A DNA stretch of 64,000 nucleotides, taken from Enterovibrio sp045679545. Its GTDB lineage: Bacteria > Pseudomonadota > Gammaproteobacteria > Enterobacterales > Vibrionaceae. Below, one piece after another: positions 7,565-16,639 of the stretch; the first letter of the stretch is position 1, and the number at the start of each line of letters is the position of its first letter. The stretch spans positions 806,001 through 870,000 of the forward strand of contig NZ_CP166194.1 of NCBI RefSeq assembly GCF_045679545.1, given 5' to 3'. The translations under genes and the position numbers were made by a program. Below the pieces are notes generated by a model that was not told where the DNA came from, did not search any database, and worked only from the letters and a program-made list of their open reading frames with translations.

Positions 7565-8959
7565 TTAGGCAGGGTTTTGCTTATCAGAGAGAGAATTGAA
7601 GTGGTGTCTGAGCCCAATAATCATGGCGAGACTTGGTAACACCATGACCGTGGTGAGGATAAAGAAGAATGACCACGGATTCAGCCATGTAATGTCATGT
7701 AGCCACTCAAAGCCTTCTATCCAGTCGACAGTGGCACCACTAAACGATGACAGGGTTGTCCGACCTAAGTTGCCTAGCGATGCGAGCAGAGCATACTGTG
7801 TGGCCGAAAAGGCGCGTCCTGTTAGGAAGGTCAAGAAGGAGACAAAAGCAATCGTTGCAAAAGCACTCGTGAAGTTATCAACAATGATAGTGGCGAGGAA
7901 CAAATCTTCGTTCGGACCAACCTGCGCCATGAGCGCAAACATAAGGTTACTGGCGGCCATGGAAATACCGCCAATCAGTAGGCCTTTCACCACGCCGAAA
8001 CGAACGTTAATAGCACTACCAATTAAGGTGAAGACCACCATGGCGCCCCAGCCAATGAGCTTGGAATAGTGGCCAATTTGTTCGTTGCTGAAACCGACTT
8101 CTTTGTAGAAGACGATCGACATGCGCCCAAGAAATGCCTCACCTATTTTAAACAAGAAGACGAACAACAGCAGAGTGAGCGCAACTTTTACACCGTTTCG
8201 GCGAAAGAATTCCGCAAAAGGCTCAATAAGGGTGACGGACAGCCATAGTAGCACTCTGTTTTCACCATGTTTGAGTCGCTTGGCATAACGCGCTTCGGCC
8301 TCTGCCTGCAACGCTTCGCGCTCAGAATCAGGCTCCCCGACGAAAAGTGTAAATAGAATCAGCAGTCCAATGAAGACGGCCATGCCGTAGTACACGCCGT
8401 TCCAGCCAATACTGTCAGCATTGATGAAGGCGAAGTAACCAGGGAGGCTGTAGCCGGTCCACCATCCAATCACAGCCATGGCGGCAGCTTGTGGCATTTT
8501 TGACTTTTCTTGCTCGGTGAAGCTGTCGATACGAAAGGCATCGATGGCGATGTCTTGTGTCGAAGAGGCTAGGGCAATGGTGAGCGCTAATACCGAGGTG
8601 AGCCATAAATTAAATGAAGGATCAGTGTTGGCGATAAACAAGGTACACACCAACATGATCGATTGCATGAGCACAATCCAACTGCGGCGCTGACCTAACT
8701 TATGGTAAAGATAAGGAAGCTTGATGCGGTCAATAAGCGGTGCCCACATCCAATTAATTGCATAAACCACAAAGATGGAACCAAACAAACCAATCGCTGT
8801 TCGAGTGAGGCCTGCATCCTTGAGCCACCCCGACATGTTTGAGCCAATTAAAAGCCAGGGAAAGCCACTTGCACAGCCAAGAAGAAAAACCCATAAGAGT
8901 CGGCGATCAAGATAACTGTGAACCGTTTCTCGCCATGTAGGGGATGATGCATGGGACAT
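7565..8959 (-). CDS. ampG: AmpG muropeptide permease (MFS)
   Basis: A 464-residue major-facilitator transporter with about 12-14 hydrophobic helices. AmpG imports GlcNAc-anhydroMurNAc peptides for cell-wall recycling and so links wall damage to beta-lactamase induction. Signatures include LLGCASGFPWLLIGSNMSGW at about residues 36-55, FVVYAINWMWAPLIDR, and GQRRSWIV. The neighbourhood supports the call: yajG and bolA are close by, the same trio as ampG-yajG-bolA in E. coli. Confidence 0.9.
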   Translation of the reverse strand: MSHASSPTWRETVHSYLDRRLLWVFLLGCASGFPWLLIGSNMSGWLKDAGLTRTAIGLFGSIFVVYAINWMWAPLIDRIKLPYLYHKLGQRRSWIVLMQSIMLVCTLFIANTDPSFNLWLTSVLALTIALASSTQDIAIDAFRIDSFTEQEKSKMPQAAAMAVIGWWTGYSLPGYFAFINADSIGWNGVYYGMAVFIGLLILFTLFVGEPDSEREALQAEAEARYAKRLKHGENRVLLWLSVTLIEPFAEFFRRNGVKVALTLLLFVFLFKIGEAFLGRMSIVFYKEVGFSNEQIGHYSKLIGWGAMVVFTLIGSAINVRFGVVKGLLIGGISMAASNLMFALMAQVGPNEDLFLATIIVDNFTSAFATIAFVSFLTFLTGRAFSATQYALLASLGNLGRTTLSSFSGATVDWIEGFEWLHDITWLNPWSFFFILTTVMVLPSLAMIIGLRHHFNSLSDKQNPA

Positions 8960-9007
8960 GTAGTGACGTCCTTGTGAGTAACATAAGTAACGTCATGCTA
9001 CCGTGCT

Positions 9008-9376
9008 TCAAGGACGAATGCCACGCGCGTAATCAGGAAATTTTCCCTTATTCATCAGATAACAAGCACATTCTTTTACGCGCCTATTGGCGAAGCGATT
9101 ACCTCGTAATTCGTCTTCACGTCTCGACTCGATTAAGTACAGCAAGTACCAATAAACAGATTCGTAGTTGTTTTTTGGTGAGCCGCTGGGCATTGAAAGC
9201 TTCCACCAGTCAACAAATTGCTGTCGGCATATTTCTTTGAGCTCATCATAAGGTGATTGCCTTAAAATGAAGCGGATGACCTCTGCGGCAAACGCCGGAG
9301 CATTGGTACGTATATGCTCATCGGCGAGTGCTAGATTTACATCAGGTTCGGGATTGTCTGCAATGAGTTTTAGCAT
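9008..9376 (-). CDS. Conserved-looking protein of unknown function, 122 residues
   Basis: I do not recognise a named family. The protein is soluble and charged, with no signal peptide or membrane segment, and is rich in aromatics (DWWKLSMP, NYESVYWYLLYLIES). It contains three cysteines, one pair in ECACYLMNKGKFPDYARG near the C-terminus. The chosen ATG has an AGGA ribosome site 8 bases upstream and begins 16 bases after the ppiA stop, so it is probably the last gene of a yajG-ppiA unit. A longer frame overlapping ppiA would add 14 residues. Confidence 0.75.
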   Translation of the reverse strand: MLKLIADNPEPDVNLALADEHIRTNAPAFAAEVIRFILRQSPYDELKEICRQQFVDWWKLSMPSGSPKNNYESVYWYLLYLIESRREDELRGNRFANRRVKECACYLMNKGKFPDYARGIRP

Positions 9377-9392
9377 TCCCTGATTCCTACGA

Positions 9393-9962
9393 CTAATTGT
9401 TAATGATAATTTTCTCAATTAGTATAGGTTGCTGAGGAACATCTCGCATACCCGCTTGCGGGATCGTGACGGTTTTCGTGTTCGCCATGTTTTCGATGAC
9501 GTTGAAACCTTCAATCACTTTACCAAAAACGGTATAACCAAACTTGTTCACTGAGCCATTTAAGTTGCTGTTATTTTGCAAATTAATATAAAACTGTCTG
9601 GTTGCCGAATCTGGTGAGGATTTGCGAGCCATGGCAATAGTGCCGCGGTCATTATTTAATCCATTTTTTGATTCGTTAACGACCTCACCATATGTGCTTG
9701 GGCGAGGATTAAAATCGGCATCGTAGCCACCACCTTGCACCACAAACCCTTTGATCACACGATGAAACTGGGTATCCACGTAACTGCCGTCTTCGACATA
9801 ACGTAAAAAGTTCTCAACGGACTTGGGCGCTTTCTCTGGATAGAGCTCAATCTTGAAATTTCCCATGTTGGTTTCTACATCAACGACCGGATTGGCCGCG
9901 AATACAGGAAGTGTCAACGTCATTGTTGCCGCGACAACGATCGATTTAATCAAAGTTCGCAT
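9393..9962 (-). CDS. ppiA: Periplasmic peptidyl-prolyl cis-trans isomerase (cyclophilin)
   Basis: A 189-residue cyclophilin with a signal peptide (residues 1-22, ending PVFAA) and therefore periplasmic. The catalytic arginine lies in QFHRVIKGFVVQGG, and the active-site FYINLQNN segment is present. The segment FGKVIEGFNVIENMANTKT closes the fold. It catalyses proline isomerisation during folding of exported proteins. Its ATG overlaps the yajG stop (TAATG), showing coupling to that lipoprotein gene. Confidence 0.92.
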   Translation of the reverse strand: MRTLIKSIVVAATMTLTLPVFAANPVVDVETNMGNFKIELYPEKAPKSVENFLRYVEDGSYVDTQFHRVIKGFVVQGGGYDADFNPRPSTYGEVVNESKNGLNNDRGTIAMARKSSPDSATRQFYINLQNNSNLNGSVNKFGYTVFGKVIEGFNVIENMANTKTVTIPQAGMRDVPQQPILIEKIIINN

Positions 9963-10534
9963 TAAAAATTCTCGTTCATAAAGGTCGTTAGTTGTTTGTC
10001 TTGAGCAATGTCTTGCAACACAGCTTCTAGCAGACTGTTAAGTGCGATTTCCATATCTTCAACTGACGCACTGGTCGCGCCTTCAGATGTTGATTTACCG
10101 GTGTATCGCTTAACAAACTTATTCTCATCAGTTTCGGCAACCAATTGGATTTGTACATTGGTCGTCATAGTGTGTGAAAACACAGAATGCTCCACTTTCA
10201 CCAAGGCATCTAACAAATCTAAGCGAAGCTTGCCTTTCCCATCGGCAACAACACGATAGCCTTGAGAGTTCAACTGGCGGGTGAGGGCATCTTCCAATAC
10301 CACACGGACATTTGACGTTGCTTGGATAGGCTGCACATTTTTACGCCCGTTATCGACCACAGCAACAAATTGTGCAGTTCGTAAATCACGGCTTTCTACC
10401 GCAACTGACTTATTTTGCACGATAGGCACTGATGAGAGCGAAGGCTGAGGCGCGATAGTCAGCTGAGGTTCTTGAGGTGCTGAGCAGGCGCTCAAGCCAA
10501 TGACGAGTCCGGAAACAAGCAGAAGTTTTTTCAT
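9962..10534 (-). CDS. yajG: YajG-family outer-membrane lipoprotein
   Basis: A 190-residue lipoprotein: MKKLLLVSGLVIGLSAC gives a lipobox with the lipidated cysteine at residue 17, followed by SAPQEP, with no aspartate retention signal at +2. The body fits the YajG family (DUF3541-unrelated; function unknown), with VRVVLEDALTRQLNSQGYRV and the conserved C-terminal helix EIALNSLLEAVLQDI. In E. coli the gene sits beside ampG and bolA, as it does here. The inner ATG fits the signal peptide better than a start 4 codons upstream. Confidence 0.82.
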   Translation of the reverse strand: MKKLLLVSGLVIGLSACSAPQEPQLTIAPQPSLSSVPIVQNKSVAVESRDLRTAQFVAVVDNGRKNVQPIQATSNVRVVLEDALTRQLNSQGYRVVADGKGKLRLDLLDALVKVEHSVFSHTMTTNVQIQLVAETDENKFVKRYTGKSTSEGATSASVEDMEIALNSLLEAVLQDIAQDKQLTTFMNENF

Positions 10535-10561
10535 GAGTAAATGCATCCCTTTATAGTCTGA

Positions 10562-11689
10562 CTATTTATAAGCTTCGACGATAACAAACTTACGGTTGGA
10601 AGCAATGACTTGAGCATTGCCAAAAAGACGTTTCAATTTAGTATGATAGCCGAGGTGTCTATTACCAATGACCACAATTCGCCCCTTGGGTTCAAGAACT
10701 CGCTGAGCATCACAAAACATTTGCCAAGCAATGTGATCCGTCACCGCTTGTAGTTGATGAAACGGCGGGTTACACAAAACCACATCTGCACTTTCAGGGG
10801 GGAACCCATCAAGGCAGTTATTGACCAAACAACGCGTTCTTGTTGGTTCAATACCATGGTTAGCTAAATTGAGCGTGGCAGAAGCTACAGCCATGTGGCT
10901 TTCATCGACGGCGGTAATACGCGCTTGAGGATTTAGCTTCGCCGCTTGTATCGCTAAAACGCCGTTTCCACAGCCAAGGTCAATAATGTGTTTGATGCTG
11001 TCATCATTAGGCATGTGTTGAAGCATCAAATATGCCGCGATATCGAGGCTCTCTGAAGAAAATACGTTGGCATGATTAACCAGAGACAACTGATAGTCCG
11101 CAACATCAAATGAGGTCGTTGCAGGAGGTAACACATCCAACTGCTTCTCTTTGTGGCAGAAAACCAAACGCGCCTTCTTTTTTGCCAGAGAAGTGTGGGT
11201 TGTCCCTAAATGCTTTTCGAAGAGTTTTAGTGTTGATGTATGTATGTCTTTGGCTTTCGCGCCTGTGATAGTAGTGAGTTGAGCCTTTTCCTGTTTTGCG
11301 ATTTGTTGCAATTGCCAAACCAAAAGACGGTTGTTTTTTGGTAGTTTCATCACAACAAGATCGACATCCGCTGGAAGTGCATCCAACGATGACAAACACT
11401 GAACGTGCGACAATGAATTATTATTCAGGTTTTGTTCAATACTTTGCTGCGATAGCAAAGAATCGTTAACCGCAGTCACTTGGTAGCCTTTCAGTGAGGC
11501 CCAGCAACTGAGCGCACCGAATCCGTCATTCATGATCAGAATATGTGCGCCTGGTTCCAAGTCCAGAGCTTCGATGTGCTCGATGAGGTATTCATCGGCA
11601 GCATCCCAAGCTTGTAAGGTTTCATTTTTTTGAAGCGGATAGCGGCGCAATTCCAACGCTATGCCTTCGATTTGTAATGTGGTTTTCAT
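10562..11689 (-). CDS. rlmG: 23S rRNA (guanine-1835 N2)-methyltransferase
   Basis: A 375-residue protein with two methyltransferase-like domains. The C-terminal half is active: the SAM motif IIDLGCGNGVLAIQAA is at about residue 240 and the catalytic NPPFHQ at about residue 305, typical of the RsmC/RlmG m2G family. The diverged N-terminal half (ILIMNDGFGALSCW) recognises RNA. RlmG is preferred over RsmC because of the ELRRYPLQKNETLQAWDAAD N-terminus. No clear Shine-Dalgarno precedes the ATG (the leader reads TACCTCCC); longer frames exist but lack family similarity. Confidence 0.9.
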   Translation of the reverse strand: MKTTLQIEGIALELRRYPLQKNETLQAWDAADEYLIEHIEALDLEPGAHILIMNDGFGALSCWASLKGYQVTAVNDSLLSQQSIEQNLNNNSLSHVQCLSSLDALPADVDLVVMKLPKNNRLLVWQLQQIAKQEKAQLTTITGAKAKDIHTSTLKLFEKHLGTTHTSLAKKKARLVFCHKEKQLDVLPPATTSFDVADYQLSLVNHANVFSSESLDIAAYLMLQHMPNDDSIKHIIDLGCGNGVLAIQAAKLNPQARITAVDESHMAVASATLNLANHGIEPTRTRCLVNNCLDGFPPESADVVLCNPPFHQLQAVTDHIAWQMFCDAQRVLEPKGRIVVIGNRHLGYHTKLKRLFGNAQVIASNRKFVIVEAYK

Positions 11690-11817
11690 GGGAGGTATCA
11701 GCGAAGCGCTTGTGAGAATGAGGTATATTGTCGCAGATGACAGGAATACTGCAATTGTCTTGCAGAGATCGCGTAAAGACAATGCAGAAAAAAAGCCGAT
11801 ATACAAAAGAGGGACGT

Positions 11818-12141
11818 ATGATTGTTCAACAAAACATTGAGCAGAAACTGAACACCACTTTTTCGCCTATCTTTTTAGAAGTGCTTAATGAAAGTAATAT
11901 GCACAATGTGCCCGCTGGGTCAGAAAGTCACTTCAAAGTGACAATTGTTAGTGCCGACTTTGAAGGGCAACGCTTAATCACAAGGCACCGTGCGGTAAAC
12001 CAAACACTGGCACATGAGTTGAAAAATGATATCCATGCATTGGCAATTCATACATATACTGAGAGTGAGTGGCATGATTTGAATGGTCATTCACCTAACT
12101 CGCCACCTTGTCATGGCGGGTCTTTACACGATAACAAATAA
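11818..12141 (+). CDS. bolA: BolA family protein
   Basis: A 107-residue protein starting MIVQQNIEQKLNTTFSPIFL. The class II KH-like fold signature is visible: ESHFKVTIVSADFEG (about residues 38-52) and RHRAVNQTLAHEL, with the conserved histidine near HALAIHTYTESEW. BolA affects morphology and stress responses and binds monothiol glutaredoxins with an Fe-S cluster. It is divergent from rlmG. The start 30 codons inside the open frame is chosen from family length; GGGACGT precedes it. Confidence 0.9.
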   Translation: MIVQQNIEQKLNTTFSPIFLEVLNESNMHNVPAGSESHFKVTIVSADFEGQRLITRHRAVNQTLAHELKNDIHALAIHTYTESEWHDLNGHSPNSPPCHGGSLHDNK

Positions 12142-12640
12142 CCATTTCGCGATGGGCGGTTAAACAAACGGCCCATTACTGTGCAGTGATACGTTCGACT
12201 TAGATGTTCAACTGTTCGACACTATGGCTATGAATTCACGTATGAGAATGGTCGCCAGTAGAATGTTAAGAAATGTAGTGTATTAATCGATTCAGCATTG
12301 AGACAGGCTTTCATCGCTAATGTTGATTTTGTAACACTTTTCACACACTACATTTGCATGACATTTTGCGTACCGGCTCATACTTATCACCATCAATTGG
12401 CGATACTTTGCTCAGTTGCTGAAAATTCAGGGTGCGTCACGGTGATTGCCGTGGAATAGCATCTTTGGTTGATGATAGAATCCATCGCTTGAAAACTGAC
12501 CCTGCTCGCTCAATTGTTGCGGGTTGGTGATGAGGAAGTTGCGAAGGTTTGGGGTGTTTATCACCCTACCAGACAGTGGAAAGTCGTGTATTAACTGCGC
12601 AATAACAGATTTTTTTCCCGTTAATGTAGTGCAAGTGCGT
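12142..12640 (+). other. 499-base intergenic region in front of nqrA
   Basis: No gene of convincing quality is visible. A dyad ATGGGC...GCCCAT (about 12152-12177) just after bolA may be a weak terminator, but it has no T-run. The rest should hold the nqr promoter and a long leader; candidate -10 sequences such as TAGAAT near 12475 lack good -35 partners. An open frame in phase with nqrA from 12524 has no protein-like content and is read as leader. Confidence 0.5.
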
Positions 12641-13981
12641 ATGATTACAATAAAAAAGGGCTTGGATATCCCAATTTCAGGGACTCCTGCTCAGGTGATA
12701 AATGATGGCGCAGCCATCACAAAAGTCGCCTTGCTAGGCGAAGAGTATGTAGGTATGCGTCCAACGATGCATACTCGTGTTGGGGATGTGGTGAAGAAAG
12801 GTCAGATTCTTTTTGAAGATAAAAAGAACGCTGGCGTTAAATTTACTGCACCTGCAGCGGGTACTGTGGTTGAGATAAACCGCGGTGCGAAACGTGTTCT
12901 TCAGTCAGTTGTCATCGAAATCGAAGGCAACGAGCAAGTCACTTTCAATAAATATGAAGCCTCTGAAATCGCAGGCCTTGATCGCCAAGTGATCGTTGAC
13001 CAATTGGTGGAATCTGGTCTGTGGACTGCGCTTCGTACCCGTCCGTTTAGCAAAAACCCTGCGGTTGATGCTAAGCCTTCTGCTGTGTTCGTCACCGCGA
13101 TGGATACCAATCCTTTGGCAGCAAACCCTGAGCTGATCATTAATGAACAGCAAGAAGCGTTTGTCGCAGGTTTGGATATTCTTTCGCGCTTGACTGACGG
13201 CAAGGTTTACGTGTGCAAAGGCGAGTCTAGCCTGCCACGAAGCTCACAGTCCAACGTTGAAGAGCAAGTGTTTAATGGCCCTCATCCAGCTGGTCTGGTG
13301 GGTACTCATATTCACTTCCTCCGCCCTGTTGGCGTTGACTTGCAGGTTTGGCACCTGAACTACCAAGACGTTATTGCGTTCGGTAAGCTTTTCCTTGAAG
13401 GAGAGCTTTACACAGATCGCGTGATTGCCTTGGCAGGACCGGTGGTTAACAACCCACGTCTTATCCGCACGCAAATCGGTGCGTCAATAAACGAATTGAC
13501 TAACAGCGAATTGATGCCTGGAGAAATCCGTCTCATTTCTGGTTCCGTACTAAGTGGAACACAAGCTGGCGGTGTTCATGGTTATCTTGGTCGTTTCCAC
13601 TTACAAGTAAGTGCGTTACGCGAAGGTCGTGAAAAAGAACTGTTTGGCTGGATCGCTCCAGGCAAAAATAAATTCTCAGTAACGCGTGCGTACCTGAGTC
13701 AGTTCTTTAAAGGTCAGCTGTTTAACATGACAACTACCACTAACGGTAGTGAGCGTTCAATGGTGCCAATCGGTAACTACGAGCGTGTTATGCCACTGGA
13801 CATCGAGCCAACACTGTTGCTACGAGATATCTGTGCAGGCGATCTGGACAGCATGGCTCAGCTAGGTGCACTTGAACTGGATCCTGAAGATCTTGCTTTG
13901 TGTACATTTGTTTGCCCTGGCAAATACGATTTTGGCCCGATGTTACGTGAGTGCCTTGATCAAATTGAGAAGGAAGGGTAA
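12641..13981 (+). CDS. nqrA: Na+-translocating NADH:quinone reductase subunit A
   Basis: A 446-residue peripheral cytoplasmic subunit, starting MITIKKGLDIPISGTPAQVI, the family's typical N-terminus. NqrA takes part in quinone access in the six-subunit sodium pump. Recognisable stretches are MRPTMHTRVGDVVKKGQILF (about residues 39-58), GLVGTHIHFLRPV, and PTLLLRDICAGDLD near the C-terminus. The ribosome site is weak (GCAAGTGCGT). It is the first of six tightly packed genes; nqrB follows after 3 bases. Confidence 0.97.
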   Translation: MITIKKGLDIPISGTPAQVINDGAAITKVALLGEEYVGMRPTMHTRVGDVVKKGQILFEDKKNAGVKFTAPAAGTVVEINRGAKRVLQSVVIEIEGNEQVTFNKYEASEIAGLDRQVIVDQLVESGLWTALRTRPFSKNPAVDAKPSAVFVTAMDTNPLAANPELIINEQQEAFVAGLDILSRLTDGKVYVCKGESSLPRSSQSNVEEQVFNGPHPAGLVGTHIHFLRPVGVDLQVWHLNYQDVIAFGKLFLEGELYTDRVIALAGPVVNNPRLIRTQIGASINELTNSELMPGEIRLISGSVLSGTQAGGVHGYLGRFHLQVSALREGREKELFGWIAPGKNKFSVTRAYLSQFFKGQLFNMTTTTNGSERSMVPIGNYERVMPLDIEPTLLLRDICAGDLDSMAQLGALELDPEDLALCTFVCPGKYDFGPMLRECLDQIEKEG

Positions 13982-13984
13982 CCG

Positions 13985-15229
13985 ATGGGCCTGAAAAAAT
14001 TTCTTGAAGATATCGAACCGCATTTCGAACCGGGCGGTAAGCACGAGAAATGGTTTGCGCTTTATGAAGCTGCAGCAACACTGTTTTATACCCCTGGTCT
14101 TGTGACCAAGCGTGGTGCTCACGTTCGTGACAGCATCGATCTGAAACGCATCATGATCATGGTGTGGCTGGCTGTATTCCCAGCGATGTTCTTCGGCATG
14201 TACAACGCAGGTAACCAGGCTGTCATGGCGCTGAACTCGATGTACGGTGCTGAACAGCTTGTTTCTATTGTTGGCGGCAACTGGCATTACTGGCTAACAG
14301 AAATGCTGGGCGGATCGCTCGCGCCGGATGCAGGTTGGGCGAGCAAAATGCTGCTTGGTGCAACTTACTTCCTGCCTATCTACGCAACGGTATTCATCGT
14401 TGGTGGTTTCTGGGAAGTGCTGTTCTGTATGGTGCGTAAGCACGAAGTTAATGAAGGTTTCTTTGTTACTTCGATTCTGTTTGCGTTGATCGTTCCACCT
14501 ACACTTCCTTTGTGGCAAGCAGCCTTGGGTATTACCTTCGGTGTTGTTGTCGCTAAAGAAATTTTTGGTGGTACAGGTCGTAACTTCCTGAACCCTGCGC
14601 TTGCTGGTCGTGCATTCCTATTTTTCGCTTACCCAGCTCAAATCTCTGGTGATTTGGTATGGACAGCGGCTGACGGTTTCTCTGGCGCTACGGCTCTAAG
14701 CCAATGGGCTGCAGGCGGTCAAGGCGCACTGGTGAACAACGTTTCTGGTAACGCGATTACTTGGATGGATGCTTTCATTGGTAACCTTCCTGGGTCAATC
14801 GGTGAAGTCTCGACGCTGGCTATTTTGATTGGTGGCGCAATGATTGTTGCAATGCGAATTGCATCATGGCGCATCATTCTGGGTACCTTGATTGGCCTTG
14901 TGGCAACCGCAACGCTATTCAATATCGTCGGCTCTAACACCAACCCAATGTTCAGCATGCCTTGGCACTGGCACTTGGTTCTCGGTGGCTTCGCGTTCGG
15001 TATGATGTTCATGGCGACCGACCCCGTTTCAGCGTCTTTCACCAATAAAGCGAAGTGGTGGTATGGCATCTTGATTGGTGCGATGGCAGTCATGATTCGT
15101 GTGGTTAACCCAGCGTACCCAGAAGGTATGATGCTGGCTATCCTGTTTGCGAACCTGTTTGCCCCACTGTTCGACAACCTGGTAGTACAGGGCAACATCA
15201 AACGGAGACTGGCTCGTGTCAAGCAATAA
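13985..15229 (+). CDS. nqrB: Na+-translocating NADH:quinone reductase subunit B
   Basis: A 414-residue membrane subunit with about ten hydrophobic helices, relative of RnfD. The covalent FMN site is the threonine in GFSGATALSQ, which falls at residue 236, the position known from Vibrio cholerae; ApbE attaches FMN there through a phosphoester. The soluble N-terminal segment (residues 1-50) precedes the first helix, and riboflavin and sodium-path residues lie in the membrane part. The last 14 bases overlap nqrC. Confidence 0.97.
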   Translation: MGLKKFLEDIEPHFEPGGKHEKWFALYEAAATLFYTPGLVTKRGAHVRDSIDLKRIMIMVWLAVFPAMFFGMYNAGNQAVMALNSMYGAEQLVSIVGGNWHYWLTEMLGGSLAPDAGWASKMLLGATYFLPIYATVFIVGGFWEVLFCMVRKHEVNEGFFVTSILFALIVPPTLPLWQAALGITFGVVVAKEIFGGTGRNFLNPALAGRAFLFFAYPAQISGDLVWTAADGFSGATALSQWAAGGQGALVNNVSGNAITWMDAFIGNLPGSIGEVSTLAILIGGAMIVAMRIASWRIILGTLIGLVATATLFNIVGSNTNPMFSMPWHWHLVLGGFAFGMMFMATDPVSASFTNKAKWWYGILIGAMAVMIRVVNPAYPEGMMLAILFANLFAPLFDNLVVQGNIKRRLARVKQ

Positions 15230-16007
15230 CGATAGCATTAAAAAAACGCTGACCGTAGTTGTCGCGCTGAGCCTTGTTTGTTCAGTTGTGGTTTCTTTTG
15301 CAGCGGTGTCTTTGCGTCCACTTCAGCAGGAAAATGCGGTACTTGATGTTCAACGTAACATCTTGTCTGTTGCAGGTATTCCTGTTGGTGCGAGCAAGAC
15401 TGAAGTTAACCAAGCTTTTGAAAAGTTCATCGTTCCTCGCCTTGTTGATCTTTCAACGGGTGAACTGACGGGTACGGAAGCGGAAGCGGAAGCTTACGAC
15501 CAACGCATTGCAGCGTCGGATCCTTCCCAATCAGTCAAGCTTGCTGCAGAGCAGGATTTGGCGAAGATTGGTCGTCGCGCTAACTTAGCGAAGGTTTACT
15601 TGGTCAAAAATGAGCAAGGCGAAACTGACGAAGTGATTCTTCCAATGCATGGCAATGGCCTGTGGTCAATGATGTATGCTTTTGTTGCTGTTGAAACTGA
15701 CGGTAACACATTAGGCGGCATCACTTACTACCAGCAAGGCGAAACGCCTGGACTGGGTGGTGAAGTTGAAAACCCACGCTGGCGTTCACAGTTCGAAGGC
15801 AAGTTGTTGTTTGACGACAAAGGTCAGCCAGCAATTCGCATCGTTAAAGGTGGCGCACAACCGGGCGACATTCATGGTGTAGATGGATTGTCGGGTGCGA
15901 CACTGACTTCAAACGGTGTTCAGCACACATTCGACTTCTGGCTCGGTGACAATGGCTTTGGCGCGTTCCTGAAGAAGGTTCAAAAGGGAGAGCTGAACAA
16001 TGGCTGA
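15216..16007 (+). CDS. nqrC: Na+-translocating NADH:quinone reductase subunit C
   Basis: A 263-residue subunit with one N-terminal membrane anchor (about residues 8-30) and a periplasmic FMN-binding domain. The FMN-accepting threonine lies in DGLSGATLTSNG at residue 229, a motif recognised by ApbE. The GETPGLGGEVENPRWRSQF segment (about residue 175) is conserved across NqrC and RnfG. The start is GTG with GGAG about 8 bases upstream, inside the end of nqrB. Its end overlaps nqrD by 8 bases. Confidence 0.97.
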   Translation: MSSNNDSIKKTLTVVVALSLVCSVVVSFAAVSLRPLQQENAVLDVQRNILSVAGIPVGASKTEVNQAFEKFIVPRLVDLSTGELTGTEAEAEAYDQRIAASDPSQSVKLAAEQDLAKIGRRANLAKVYLVKNEQGETDEVILPMHGNGLWSMMYAFVAVETDGNTLGGITYYQQGETPGLGGEVENPRWRSQFEGKLLFDDKGQPAIRIVKGGAQPGDIHGVDGLSGATLTSNGVQHTFDFWLGDNGFGAFLKKVQKGELNNG

Positions 16008-16632
16008 TACTAAAGAACTGAAAGAGAATCTATGGGCTCCGGTACTTAGCAATAACCCGATTGCCCTTCAGGTTCTGGGTGTGTGTTCTGCGCTTGCAGT
16101 CACCACTAAGCTTGAAACTGCATTTGTTATGACGCTAGCTGTTACGTTTGTAACTGCGTTTTCTAACTTGTTTGTTTCGGCTATTCGTCATCACATCCCT
16201 AACTCTGTGCGAATTATCGTACAGATGGCGATCATTGCATCGCTGGTCATCGTGGTTGACCAGATCTTGAAAGCTTACGTTTACGATATCTCTAAACAGC
16301 TATCTGTATTCGTTGGCCTGATCATCACCAACTGTATCGTTATGGGACGTGCAGAAGCGTATGCAATGAAGTCTGCGCCGCTGCCTTCATTCATTGACGG
16401 TATTGGTAATGGTCTTGGCTACGGCTTCGTACTGATCACTGTTGGTTTTTTCCGTGAACTGTTGGGTTCTGGCAAATTGTTCGGTGTGTCTATCCTCCCT
16501 CTGACTTCAGAAGGCGGCTGGTATCAACCAAACGGTATGATGTTGCTGGCTCCATCAGCGTTCTTCCTGATCGGCTTTATGATCTGGGTTATACGTGAGT
16601 TCAAACCTGAACAAGTAGAAGCGAAGGAGTAA
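16000..16632 (+). CDS. nqrD: Na+-translocating NADH:quinone reductase subunit D
   Basis: A 210-residue integral membrane protein with six predicted helices, paralogous to NqrE and homologous to RnfE. The conserved LIITNCIVMGRAEAYAMK stretch (about residues 107-124) contains the half-helix cysteine that, with its NqrE partner, holds the intramembrane iron centre. The ATG overlaps the end of nqrC by 8 bases. Confidence 0.97.
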   Translation: MADTKELKENLWAPVLSNNPIALQVLGVCSALAVTTKLETAFVMTLAVTFVTAFSNLFVSAIRHHIPNSVRIIVQMAIIASLVIVVDQILKAYVYDISKQLSVFVGLIITNCIVMGRAEAYAMKSAPLPSFIDGIGNGLGYGFVLITVGFFRELLGSGKLFGVSILPLTSEGGWYQPNGMMLLAPSAFFLIGFMIWVIREFKPEQVEAKE

Positions 16633-16639
16633 GGACGTA

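Noticed and set aside
7596..8069. 157-codon plus-strand ORF inside ampG
   Set aside because: Antisense shadow of the transporter, with no ribosome site.
9390..9420. Fur-box-like sequence TTAATGATAATTTTC
   Set aside because: It is the 3' coding end of ppiA (lysine-isoleucine-asparagine codons) and has no gene start close behind that fits iron control.
12524..12640. N-terminal extension of nqrA
   Set aside because: Not protein-like, absent from known NqrA N-termini, and the family start MITIKKGLDIP lies at 12641.
13943..14287. 114-codon minus-strand ORF opposite nqrB
   Set aside because: Shadow of a strongly conserved gene; composition is typical of an antisense frame.
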